In this document: in pieces, positions 4,919 through 11,908 of the stretch | Numbering within the stretch: position 1 is the first letter of the stretch | How the letters are laid out: each line of letters begins with the position of its first letter | Assembly (NCBI GenBank): GCA_017628775.1 | Contig: JAGBYN010000090.1 | Coordinates: 1-11,908, forward strand | Direction of reading: 5' to 3' | From: Bacteroidaceae bacterium | GTDB taxonomy: Bacteria > Bacteroidota > Bacteroidia > Bacteroidales > Bacteroidaceae | Length of the DNA: 11,908 bases | Notes under the pieces: generated by a model | Databases searched by the model: none | What the model was told of the DNA's origin: nothing | The model's input: the letters and a program-made list of their open reading frames with translations, nothing else | Position numbers and translations under genes: made by a program

Positions 4919-7732
4919 ATGAAAAAACTACTTTCGCTTCCTCCCAACCTTGTTGATGCCTTCCACCGTGTGACAGGGAAAGACCATGAAACCTATTTTT
5001 GCACCTCTGACCCTGCTGGACGAAAATTAGGCAGTGGCGGTGGCACTACTTGGTTAATTGAAGATTGCTACCGCAAGGAAGCTGGCAACATAGCATTTGA
5101 CGAATGGTTGGCACAGGAGAAACGTATCTTGCTACATGCTGGCGGTCAAAGCCGACGCTTGCCCATGTATGCCCCAAGCGGAAAGGTACTTACGCCCATC
5201 CCTGTGTTTAGATGGCAAAGAGGACAACATATTGATCAGAATCTACTTGACCTCCAATTGCCTTTGTACGAGCGCATTTTAAACAAAGCGCCCCAAACAC
5301 TTCGCACTTTGATTGCAAGTGGCGATGTATATATTCGCGCCACTCAACCTTTGCAAAATATTCCTGAAGCCGACGTTGTTTGTTATGGTCTTTGGGCTGA
5401 CCCCGAATTGGCAAGTCACCACGGCGTGTTTGTGATGGACCGCAACAACCAAGAACGTTTGGACTTTATGCTTCAGAAGCCTTCGATCGAAGAACAAGCT
5501 AAGTGGTTGCAAACGCACTATATCTTAATGGACATCGGTGTGTGGTTGCTTTCTGATCGTGCGATTAAGGCCTTATTAAAGAAAGCGCCTGTGAGTGAAA
5601 CAGGAGAAATGGAACGTCCGTACGACCTCTATTCAGAATTTGGTTGTGCACTTGGCGAACATCCATCGTTGCCCGATGCGGATTTGGCCGACTTAACCGT
5701 TGCAATCCTTCCCTTACCTGGCGGGGAGTTCTACCATTTCGGAACAACGCCAGAATTGCTCAGCTCTACTGAAGCCATCCAGAACCTCATTAAGGACCAA
5801 CGTTTCATTATTCAAAGAGAGGTGAAACGCCAATCGTCGGTATTCACACAAAACTGTGTCATTGCGAATCGTGCAGACAGCAGCAATGAGCAAGTGTGGA
5901 TTGAGAATTCACGCCTTGGCAAGAATTTCTTCTTTACAAAGAGAAACGTCATCACAGGGGTGCCTACAGAAGATTGGGCAGCTAACGTGTGCGAGGGGGT
6001 ATGTATTGACGTTGTCCCTGTGGGAGAACAAGCTTACGCTTTACGCCCCTATGGTTTTAACGACACATTTAGAGGCGCAATTGCAGATACTCGCGTGACC
6101 TTTATCGAAAAGCCATGGCAACAATGGTTGGACGAACGAAACATTCCACACGAAGCAATGGGCAATATGGCAGATATTCAAGCCGCCAACATCTTCCCCG
6201 TTTCGGACAACCTTCAAGAACTTGGTTTGTTGTTGCAATGGATGATTGCTGAAAATGGCGATGATTCACTCACACAAAAGTATTTGGAATTGCCAAGAAT
6301 GTCGGCCGACCAAATAGCAATTGAAGCCAACCTTGATCGCCTCGTAGCACAAAGAAAGTCATTGATGGCTGTTAATTTGCCTGCTATTGCAAAGAATTGG
6401 AAGAATAGCATTTTCTACCAATTGGACTTGAAAGATGTATCAGAAAAATACAAAGCCTTACAAATTCCTCAACCTCAAGAATTATCGATCGAAGCACCAT
6501 TGATGACGCAAATTCACGATGCGATGTTCAGAGGCAATGAAGAAAAAGCGTTTGCGCTTTTGCGCGAAGGACTCACCGATAGTGTTTTGTCGCAAAAGTG
6601 TCACCCCAAGAAATGTACTTTCGACGACCAAATCGTATGGGGCAGAAGTTCTGTGCGCATTGACCTTGCGGGAGGATGGACCGACACCCCACCTTATTCG
6701 CTCATGATGGGTGGTAACGTAGTGAATGTGGCAATAGAAATGAATGGTCAGCAACCTTTGCAAGTTTACGTTAAGCCATCAAAAGAATTGGCGATCATTT
6801 GCCGTTCCATCGACTTGGGCGCTATTGAACGTATTGAAACTTATGAAGAATTGCGACAATTTAACCGCATTGGTTCACCATTCTCAATTCCCAAAGCGGC
6901 TATGGCACTTGCAGGATTCCTTCCTGGATTTGGACAAGAGGAATACCCTACCCTCCAACAGCAACTGAAAGCCTTTGGCTGCGGCATTGAAATCACATTG
7001 CTGTCGGCAATTCCTGCTGGTTCCGGATTAGGCACAAGCAGTATCTTGGCAGCAACAGTGCTCGGTGCACTTTCCGACTTCTGCACTTTAGGATGGGATA
7101 AAAACGAAATTTGTAATCGCACCCTCGTTCTTGAACAATTGCTCACAACGGGTGGCGGATGGCAAGACCAATATGGTGGTGTACTCCATGGCGTAAAACT
7201 CTTGCAAACACAAGCAGGCTTCGACCAAAGCGCCGTTGCAAGGTGGGCACCCGACACGATATTTACCGACCACGACAAGCGTTTCTGCCACCTACTCTTC
7301 TATACCGGTGTGACACGCACTGCAAAGAACATCTTAGCAGAAATTGTCAAGGGCATGTTCCTTAATAGTTCTACACACTTGAGTTTGTTGAACGACATGA
7401 AGCAACATGCATTGGCCATGTACGATGCGTTGCAAACGGCTGACCTTGATGCGTATGGCAGACTCTTGCGCCAAACGTGGGAACAGAACAAAGCACTCGA
7501 TGCGGGCACAAATCCGCCTATCATTGAAGAAATCTGCAAACGCGTTGATGACCTCTGTGCGGGTTACAAACTGCCAGGAGCTGGTGGCGGTGGATTTATG
7601 TATATGGTGGCAAAGGATATTGAAGCTGCCCACCGCATACGCGAATCGCTGACCAATAACCCCATCACCCCAAATTCGCGCTTCATTGACATGAGTGTTT
7701 CTACAACGGGGCTTCAAGTGAGCAGAAGTTAA
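4919..7732 (+). CDS. fkp: Bifunctional L-fucokinase / L-fucose-1-phosphate guanylyltransferase
   Basis: This 937-residue cytoplasmic enzyme phosphorylates L-fucose and then joins it to GTP, making GDP-L-fucose for fucosylation of capsule and glycoproteins. The N-terminal half is the pyrophosphorylase part (PF07959), with the nucleotide-binding motif HAGGQSRRLP at 73-82 and KVLTPIPVF at 89-97. A middle region (about 300-420) resembles the left-handed helix linker. The C-terminal GHMP kinase has GRSSVRIDLAGGWTDTPP (575-592), PAGSGLGTSS (699-708), GGWQDQYGG with the probable catalytic Asp (746-754), and KLPGAGGGG (884-892). Length is close to the Bacteroides fragilis enzyme (949). I chose the ATG at 4919; a TTG 60 bp upstream adds residues unlike the family. 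All key motifs are intact. No fucose transporter or isomerase is in the window. Confidence 0.95.
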   Translation: MKKLLSLPPNLVDAFHRVTGKDHETYFCTSDPAGRKLGSGGGTTWLIEDCYRKEAGNIAFDEWLAQEKRILLHAGGQSRRLPMYAPSGKVLTPIPVFRWQRGQHIDQNLLDLQLPLYERILNKAPQTLRTLIASGDVYIRATQPLQNIPEADVVCYGLWADPELASHHGVFVMDRNNQERLDFMLQKPSIEEQAKWLQTHYILMDIGVWLLSDRAIKALLKKAPVSETGEMERPYDLYSEFGCALGEHPSLPDADLADLTVAILPLPGGEFYHFGTTPELLSSTEAIQNLIKDQRFIIQREVKRQSSVFTQNCVIANRADSSNEQVWIENSRLGKNFFFTKRNVITGVPTEDWAANVCEGVCIDVVPVGEQAYALRPYGFNDTFRGAIADTRVTFIEKPWQQWLDERNIPHEAMGNMADIQAANIFPVSDNLQELGLLLQWMIAENGDDSLTQKYLELPRMSADQIAIEANLDRLVAQRKSLMAVNLPAIAKNWKNSIFYQLDLKDVSEKYKALQIPQPQELSIEAPLMTQIHDAMFRGNEEKAFALLREGLTDSVLSQKCHPKKCTFDDQIVWGRSSVRIDLAGGWTDTPPYSLMMGGNVVNVAIEMNGQQPLQVYVKPSKELAIICRSIDLGAIERIETYEELRQFNRIGSPFSIPKAAMALAGFLPGFGQEEYPTLQQQLKAFGCGIEITLLSAIPAGSGLGTSSILAATVLGALSDFCTLGWDKNEICNRTLVLEQLLTTGGGWQDQYGGVLHGVKLLQTQAGFDQSAVARWAPDTIFTDHDKRFCHLLFYTGVTRTAKNILAEIVKGMFLNSSTHLSLLNDMKQHALAMYDALQTADLDAYGRLLRQTWEQNKALDAGTNPPIIEEICKRVDDLCAGYKLPGAGGGGFMYMVAKDIEAAHRIRESLTNNPITPNSRFIDMSVSTTGLQVSRS

Positions 7733-7768
7733 TGCACGACTCATTAAGAACCATGAGATAAAAATAAT

Positions 7769-7815
7769 GAGGGTGTGTCGAAACGCAAAATTTCAGCACA
7801 CCCTCTAAAGTTTTG
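7769..7815 (+). terminator. Terminator-like hairpin after fkp
   Basis: GAGGGTGTG at 7769-7777 pairs perfectly with CACACCCTC at 7797-7805, with an inner GAAA/TTTC pairing. It is followed by TAAAGTTTTG, a weak T-run. It lies 36 bp after the fkp stop. Confidence 0.65.
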
Positions 7816-7829
7816 TAAGAGTGCGTAAA

Positions 7830-7845
7830 ATGTACTGAAGTACAT
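7830..7845. repeat. Small hairpin ATGTAC-TGAA-GTACAT
   Basis: A perfect 6-bp stem with a TGAA loop lies between the fkp terminator and the nucleotidase gene. The role is unknown; it could be an operator or part of a larger RNA fold. Confidence 0.4.
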
Positions 7846-7919
7846 AACCAAATCCGAATTTGAGGAACAACTCAGCTGTTTGCTCAATATGACACAACGC
7901 CATCATTAAGTCATTATAT

Positions 7920-9569
7920 ATGTTATCTAAATTCATTTATTTGTTAGGGCGAGCACTCTTAATATTAATAACAACTGTGGGGATTCTGTCGTGTCAGGAA
8001 AAATCAAACCTCGTTGTTGTTGGGGTGTTTTGCATCAATGATTTTCATGGTGCCTTTTTGCCTGAAGAAAACGAAGGAAAGCCTGGTGCATCAAACATTC
8101 TGATAACATTAGATTCACTAAAAAAAACATACCCCCACCACGTCACAATCGCTGGTGGCGATAATTTTGGCGGTTCCTTTTTATATAAAGCCACCCAAGG
8201 CAGTTTGCTACATCAGTTTTATAAGGCAGCAGACATTAAATTCTCAGCAATAGGCAATCACGAATTTGACGATGGCGAGCATGGTTTATTAAAAACTCAA
8301 ACCAACAACTTAACCTACCTCTCTGCCAATATTAAAGACAGTTTAAGCAACACGCCATCCTATGCTTCGCCATACGAAATCTACGGCATCAACATCTCTG
8401 ATACATGTCGCTTAAATGTGGGTTTCATTGGGCTCACCACCTCTTACACTCCCTATCTTGTTGATGCAAAAAACATTAAAGGCCTCACATTTAGCGGTGA
8501 CTATGACAAAATTATTCAAGCATATGAACCGCAGATGGAAAATGCTGATCTCACCCTCTTAGTTGCGCATATTGGAACGTATCAACAGGGTGCTAATATA
8601 AAATGGTGGGATCCTAACAGCCATGAGTTAAACCAAATAAAGTCACCACACATTCATGGCATTTTCACAGCCCACACCCACGAAGAGGTGTGCGGCAGGA
8701 TTAACGATATGCAATACCCTGCAACGCAAGCTGGGATTTATGGCAGAAATATCGCCGTCATGAAAATTGTTTACGACACGTTGCAACGAAAAGTCGTGAG
8801 CGTCATTCCAGAGTTGTGCCCTGTAAACACACAAGCCCAAACGCCACATCCATTCCAAAGCGTCATTGATTCAGCCATACAACATTCAACCATCCATCAA
8901 TTACCGCTAAATGTTCATTTGTGTCGTGCTGCAACAGACATGCCACATACCAAAAGCCTCAAATACAGCCATACTGAATTGGGCGACATTCTCTGCCGTT
9001 CATACGCAGATGCTTTTACACTTGCAAGCAACGCCACCCCCGACATGCCAATCATTGGAATTGCTCATTTTGGCAGCATCAGGCGAGAGGTACGCCAGGG
9101 AAACATTTCAGTATTTAATGCAGGCGAAATCCTGCCATATGCGAATAAATTGAGAGCATTCCATTACACGGGTAAAGAATTAAAGGAACTCTTAACCTTT
9201 GGCTTACACAACAAGAATTACGGATGGATGCAATCTGCAAAAGTGGAAATGACCTGCAACAATGAAACAGACCTAAAAGTCATCGCAGTTCACTACCACA
9301 ATTCAGATAGCACAAAGATAGAGATTACGGATCACTCCGAATGCATTATCGTTGCCGATGATTTCATGGTCATAGGAGGCGATGGGTATCCAATCAAATT
9401 CTTCCCTCAAGAACGCGAAATTGTGTCCAATCTTCCCAACACTTCTGAAGCCTTTATGAACTATTTAAAACAAAGAAAAAGCATTGGCGGACAAGAATAT
9501 CTCATGAAGAAGATTAATATACAAGGCACGAAATTTCAATCTCTTGAAGAAATAAATTCAAGGTCGTAA
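7920..9569 (+). CDS. 5'-nucleotidase/UshA-family lipoprotein
   Basis: This 549-residue exported protein has a signal segment (residues 5-22) and a lipobox ILSC, so Cys25 is the likely lipid attachment site. The N-terminal metallophosphatase domain shows the two-metal motifs in order: NDFHGAF (40-46), GGDNFGGS (79-86), GNHEFDDG (112-119), VAHIG (215-219) and TAHTHEE (250-256). The C-terminal 5'-nucleotidase domain (about 340-520) has GEILPYANKL (402-411) and the substrate-pocket motif DDFMVIGGDGYP (480-491). The family removes phosphate from extracytoplasmic nucleotides and related compounds. The usual N-x-GSIR signature reads AHFGSIRRE here (382-390), with His in the Asn position, so the substrate may differ. 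A 41-bp gap separates it from aguA, and they may share a transcript. Confidence 0.88.
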   Translation: MLSKFIYLLGRALLILITTVGILSCQEKSNLVVVGVFCINDFHGAFLPEENEGKPGASNILITLDSLKKTYPHHVTIAGGDNFGGSFLYKATQGSLLHQFYKAADIKFSAIGNHEFDDGEHGLLKTQTNNLTYLSANIKDSLSNTPSYASPYEIYGINISDTCRLNVGFIGLTTSYTPYLVDAKNIKGLTFSGDYDKIIQAYEPQMENADLTLLVAHIGTYQQGANIKWWDPNSHELNQIKSPHIHGIFTAHTHEEVCGRINDMQYPATQAGIYGRNIAVMKIVYDTLQRKVVSVIPELCPVNTQAQTPHPFQSVIDSAIQHSTIHQLPLNVHLCRAATDMPHTKSLKYSHTELGDILCRSYADAFTLASNATPDMPIIGIAHFGSIRREVRQGNISVFNAGEILPYANKLRAFHYTGKELKELLTFGLHNKNYGWMQSAKVEMTCNNETDLKVIAVHYHNSDSTKIEITDHSECIIVADDFMVIGGDGYPIKFFPQEREIVSNLPNTSEAFMNYLKQRKSIGGQEYLMKKINIQGTKFQSLEEINSRS

Positions 9570-9610
9570 ACATTAACGGATACATAATAATATTAAGGAA
9601 ACAATCATAT

Positions 9611-10747
9611 ATGTCATTAGTTATACCTATTCCAAATTCAAAAAATGGACATTGCGCACCATTTCACTTCACAAAGCCAGCCGACTGTATTGAAAGCACG
9701 CAAGGCATTAATAAATCTATTCTTTTACCAGAATGGGCGAAAACATCTTTTGTTCAATTAACATGGCCCCACGAAAACACCGATTGGGCATACATGCTAC
9801 AAGATGTTTATAATTGTTACTTACAACTCACGTATGCTTTAGCACAATGCACTAAAGTTTTAATTGTAACTCCTAATCCAGAAGAAATTAGTGACTTTTT
9901 AAAAGAACGCCTGCCTAATACGCTTTTAGAAAACATTCAATTGTTCCAATGTCCAACCAACGATACTTGGGCACGCGATCATGCCTTCTTAACATGTTGC
10001 AAAACCACAGAAGGTTGCAAAAAGATGCAATATTTAGATTTTAAGTTTAATGGTTGGGGCGGAAAATTTGAAGCCAACCTGGACAATCAAATCAACAAAA
10101 CATTATATGACAATAATGTTTTACATGGCGACTACATCGACCATTTAGACTTTGAACTCGAAGGGGGAAGCATCGAAACAGATGGCGAGGGAACGCTGCT
10201 CACAACCTCTACCTGTTTGCTTAATCCAAACCGAAATCCTCAGTTCAGCAAAGAAGACATTGAGAACAAGCTCAAAGATTGGTTTGGCATCAACCAAGTA
10301 CTATGGTTAGAACATGGTTTCCTGGCTGGCGACGACACTGATTCTCACATTGACACCTTAGCGCGTTTATGCCCCAACAACACCATTGCTTATGTGACAT
10401 GCTCAGACGAGAGCGATATGCATTACGAAGCCCTCAAAGCAATGGAAAACGAATTAATGGCATTCAAAACCTTAAGCAGCGCCCCCTATCGATTGGTTGC
10501 TTTACCCATGGCAACACCAGCCTATGACGAAGACGGAGAACGTTTGCCCGCCACATACGCCAATTATTTAGTGGTCAACAACACTGTTTTAATGCCAACC
10601 TACAACGATCCTAAAACCGACCTCGCCGCAAAGGATGCCTTAGCAAGTGCTTTCCCAGGCTATGAGATTATTGGCGTAGATTGTCGTGCGTTAATACGCC
10701 AACACGGTTCTTTACATTGTGCCACCATGCAATACCCTTGCATTTAA
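9611..10747 (+). CDS. aguA: Agmatine deiminase
   Basis: This 378-residue cytoplasmic enzyme of the guanidino-group-modifying superfamily (PF04371) hydrolyses agmatine to N-carbamoylputrescine and ammonia. Visible motifs are VQLTWPHENTDW (48-59), WARDHAF (120-126), FNGWGGKF (146-153), FELEGGSIETDGEGT (181-195), HGFLAGDDTDSHIDT (235-249, with the catalytic His247) and HGSLHCATMQYP (365-376, with nucleophile Cys370). The first 38 residues precede the usual family start, and no ATG, GTG or TTG lies between the chosen ATG and that point, so the extension appears real. The next gene is the next enzyme of the pathway, 19 bp downstream. No arginine decarboxylase gene is in the window, so agmatine comes from a gene elsewhere or from outside. 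Confidence 0.93.
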   Translation: MSLVIPIPNSKNGHCAPFHFTKPADCIESTQGINKSILLPEWAKTSFVQLTWPHENTDWAYMLQDVYNCYLQLTYALAQCTKVLIVTPNPEEISDFLKERLPNTLLENIQLFQCPTNDTWARDHAFLTCCKTTEGCKKMQYLDFKFNGWGGKFEANLDNQINKTLYDNNVLHGDYIDHLDFELEGGSIETDGEGTLLTTSTCLLNPNRNPQFSKEDIENKLKDWFGINQVLWLEHGFLAGDDTDSHIDTLARLCPNNTIAYVTCSDESDMHYEALKAMENELMAFKTLSSAPYRLVALPMATPAYDEDGERLPATYANYLVVNNTVLMPTYNDPKTDLAAKDALASAFPGYEIIGVDCRALIRQHGSLHCATMQYPCI

Positions 10748-10766
10748 ACCACCATTAAGCCATACA

Positions 10767-11642
10767 ATGAAAATCGGAATTATCCAGCAGTCATGCACTG
10801 CTCACATTCAAGAAAATAAAGATAAGTTAGCTAAGAATATCGCTGATGTTGCAGCACAGGGGGCTGAACTCGTAGTGCTTCAGGAGTTGCACAACTCGCT
10901 CTACTTCTGCCAGGTCGAAGCGACTGACAATTGCGACCTTGCAGAGCCCATCCCCGGTCCCTCAACCGAATTCTACGGAGCCATCGCACGCAAGCACAAC
11001 ATTGTGCTCGTCACTTCGCTCTTTGAGCGCCGTGCTCCCGGACTTTACCACAACACGGCAGTCGTGTTTGAAAAAGATGGCAGTATCGCCGGGAAATACC
11101 GCAAGATGCACATCCCCGACGACCCCGCCTACTACGAAAAGTTCTACTTCACACCAGGCGACATCGGTTTCCAACCTATTCAAACAAGCGTCGGAAAACT
11201 CGGCGTGCAAGTGTGTTGGGACCAATGGTATCCCGAAGGAGCACGACTTATGGCGCTTGCCGGAGCCGAGCTCCTCATCTATCCCACCGCCATTGGCTAC
11301 GAATCCTCTGACACACCCGAAGAACAAGAGCGCCAGCGCGAAGCTTGGACCACTGTTCAGCGCGGACACGCCGTGGCCAACGGACTCCCCGTTATCGCCG
11401 TCAACCGCACAGGCCACGAGCCCGACCCCTCGGGCCAAACCAATGGTATCACCTTCTGGGGCAGCAGTTTCGTTTGCGGACCACAGGGCGAATTCCTTTA
11501 TCGCGCCAGCAAGGACCAAGAAGAAAATGTGGTTATCGATGTCGACATGAAACGAAGCGAAAACGTACGCCGCTGGTGGCCCTTCCTTAGAGATCGCCGC
11601 ATCGAAAACTTTGCTGATTTAACAAAACGGTTCATTGATTAA
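10767..11642 (+). CDS. aguB: N-carbamoylputrescine amidase
   Basis: This 291-residue nitrilase-superfamily enzyme hydrolyses N-carbamoylputrescine to putrescine, CO2 and ammonia, finishing the pathway begun by AguA. The Glu-Lys-Cys triad is visible: Glu40 in VVLQELHNSLYFCQ, Lys113 in GKYRKMHIPDDPAYYEK, and Cys150 in GVQVCWDQWYPEGAR. FTPGD (128-132) and the C-terminal NVRRWWPFLRDRRIE are typical of this group and of plant CPA. The open frame reaches back to 10719 and overlaps aguA, but those residues are unrelated to the family, so I chose the ATG at 10767, 19 bp after aguA. Its base composition is strikingly richer in G+C than aguA (36/60 at 11281-11340 against 18/60 at 9841-9900). Confidence 0.95.
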   Translation: MKIGIIQQSCTAHIQENKDKLAKNIADVAAQGAELVVLQELHNSLYFCQVEATDNCDLAEPIPGPSTEFYGAIARKHNIVLVTSLFERRAPGLYHNTAVVFEKDGSIAGKYRKMHIPDDPAYYEKFYFTPGDIGFQPIQTSVGKLGVQVCWDQWYPEGARLMALAGAELLIYPTAIGYESSDTPEEQERQREAWTTVQRGHAVANGLPVIAVNRTGHEPDPSGQTNGITFWGSSFVCGPQGEFLYRASKDQEENVVIDVDMKRSENVRRWWPFLRDRRIENFADLTKRFID

Positions 11643-11660
11643 AGACAAAAGGTAGATATA

Positions 11661-11709
11661 ACAAAAAAAGAAGCTGAATGCCACGCGTGACGTTCAGCTT
11701 CTTTTTTGT
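11661..11709 (+). terminator. Terminator of the aguAB transcript
   Basis: GAAGCTGAA (11670-11678) pairs with TTCAGCTTC (11693-11701), flanked by an A-tract and a matching TTTTTTGT. The loop contains the palindrome CACGCGTG. It starts 19 bp after the aguB stop. Confidence 0.9.
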
Positions 11710-11805
11710 GATATATAGGTGTCCGGTAAATGTATTTAACATTATTGGTGTCCGGTAAAATAAAAATTATTACTGTCCGCTAAAACTTATCGAATCAGAA
11801 AAAAG

Positions 11806-11845
11806 AAAGGGCTGATCTCCGATTTTGGAGTTCAGCCCTTTTTGG
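11806..11845 (+). terminator. Hairpin terminator ahead of the transposase gene
   Basis: AAAGGGCTGA (11806-11815) pairs with TCAGCCCTTT (11832-11841), and CTCC pairs with GGAG inside it around a GATTTT loop. TTT follows. Such hairpins inside an IS end can block transcription entering from outside. Confidence 0.75.
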
Positions 11846-11862
11846 TTATCTTTGAGTTACCA
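11824..11862 (+). promoter_or_regulatory. Consensus promoter of the transposase gene
   Basis: TTTG (11824-11827), exactly 19 bp, then TATCTTTG (11847-11854) match the Bacteroidetes TTTG-N19-TAnnTTTG consensus. Transcription would start near 11861, about 18 nt before the ATG. The -33 box lies in the loop and stem of the hairpin. Confidence 0.7.
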
Positions 11863-11878
11863 CACTTAAAGGTTAACC

Positions 11879-11908
11879 ATGAGCAAAAGTACACATTTTT
11901 TCGGACAG
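11879..11908 (+). CDS. Transposase N-terminus, IS4 type (partial)
   Basis: The frame ATG-AGC-AAA... encodes MSKSTHFFGQ and runs off the right edge. This matches my memory of the start of IS4-family transposases common in Bacteroidetes (M-x-K-S-T-x-F-x-G-Q). Ten codons are too few to prove a family, but a consensus promoter, a protective hairpin and terminal-type repeats just upstream support a transposase gene. Confidence 0.6.
   Translation, partial: MSKSTHFFGQ

Larger units (their letters stand above)
11718..11908 (+). mobile_element. Left part of an IS4-type insertion sequence (continues beyond the window)
   Basis: Just after the aguB terminator come three near-copies of GGTGTCCGGTAAA: 11718-11730, 11747-11760 and, changed to ACTGTCCGCTAAAA, 11772-11785. 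They are followed by a hairpin, a consensus promoter and the start of a transposase. The exact left end and any target duplication cannot be set because the right end is outside the window. The first GTGTCCGG copy is the most natural left boundary. Confidence 0.55.

Noticed and set aside
6841..7278. 145-codon minus-strand open frame inside fkp
   Set aside because: It is antisense to the conserved GHMP kinase domain and has no recognisable domain features of its own.
10719..10766. Longer aguB start overlapping aguA
   Set aside because: The 16 added residues derive from the aguA 3' end in another frame; the ATG at 10767 gives the usual nitrilase-family start.
10962..11519. 185-codon minus-strand open frame inside aguB
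   Set aside because: It lies antisense to a gene with an intact catalytic triad; the higher G+C content there explains the long shadow frame.

Overview
The window looks like chromosomal DNA from a member of the Bacteroidales, most likely Prevotellaceae or a relative. The evidence is a long bifunctional L-fucokinase/GDP-fucose pyrophosphorylase (Fkp), a DUF4369 lipoprotein, a DivIC/FtsB protein of the Bacteroidetes type, the absence of Shine-Dalgarno sequences, and several promoters of the Bacteroidetes form TTTG-N19/20-TAnnTTTG. Genes are sparse on the left and denser on the right. Genus-level assignment is inference.

Layout. Positions 1-132 are the 3' end of glyceraldehyde-3-phosphate dehydrogenase with its terminator. 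A three-gene tRNA operon follows on the minus strand (Gly-GCC, Leu-CAG, Leu-GAG), with a near-ideal promoter and a terminator. A DUF308/HdeD-like membrane protein gene (minus) comes next, then about 1.2 kb without convincing genes (1420-2662). That stretch holds low-complexity repeats, tandem 21-bp repeats, hairpins, a minus-strand promoter placed directly before a terminator, and a 193-bp foldback (MITE-like) element. A minus-strand run follows: a small four-TM membrane protein, DivIC/FtsB, and a DUF4369 lipoprotein. A second foldback element with the same central core lies just upstream of divIC.

From 4396 the direction changes. A 520-bp intergenic region carries a four-copy array with a 21-bp period upstream of fkp. 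Fkp turns L-fucose into GDP-L-fucose for surface glycan fucosylation. Then come a fused 5'-nucleotidase lipoprotein, agmatine deiminase (aguA) and N-carbamoylputrescine amidase (aguB). The last two make putrescine from agmatine and lie 19 bp apart. A strong terminator closes this cluster. The right edge enters an insertion sequence: three near-copies of a GTGTCCGGTAAA motif, a protective hairpin, a consensus promoter and the first ten codons of an IS4-type transposase.

I do not see a clearly new multi-gene system. The least explained features are the two related foldback elements around divIC, a repeat that abuts two unrelated gene ends and encodes a protein tail in one case, and the 21-bp-period arrays.
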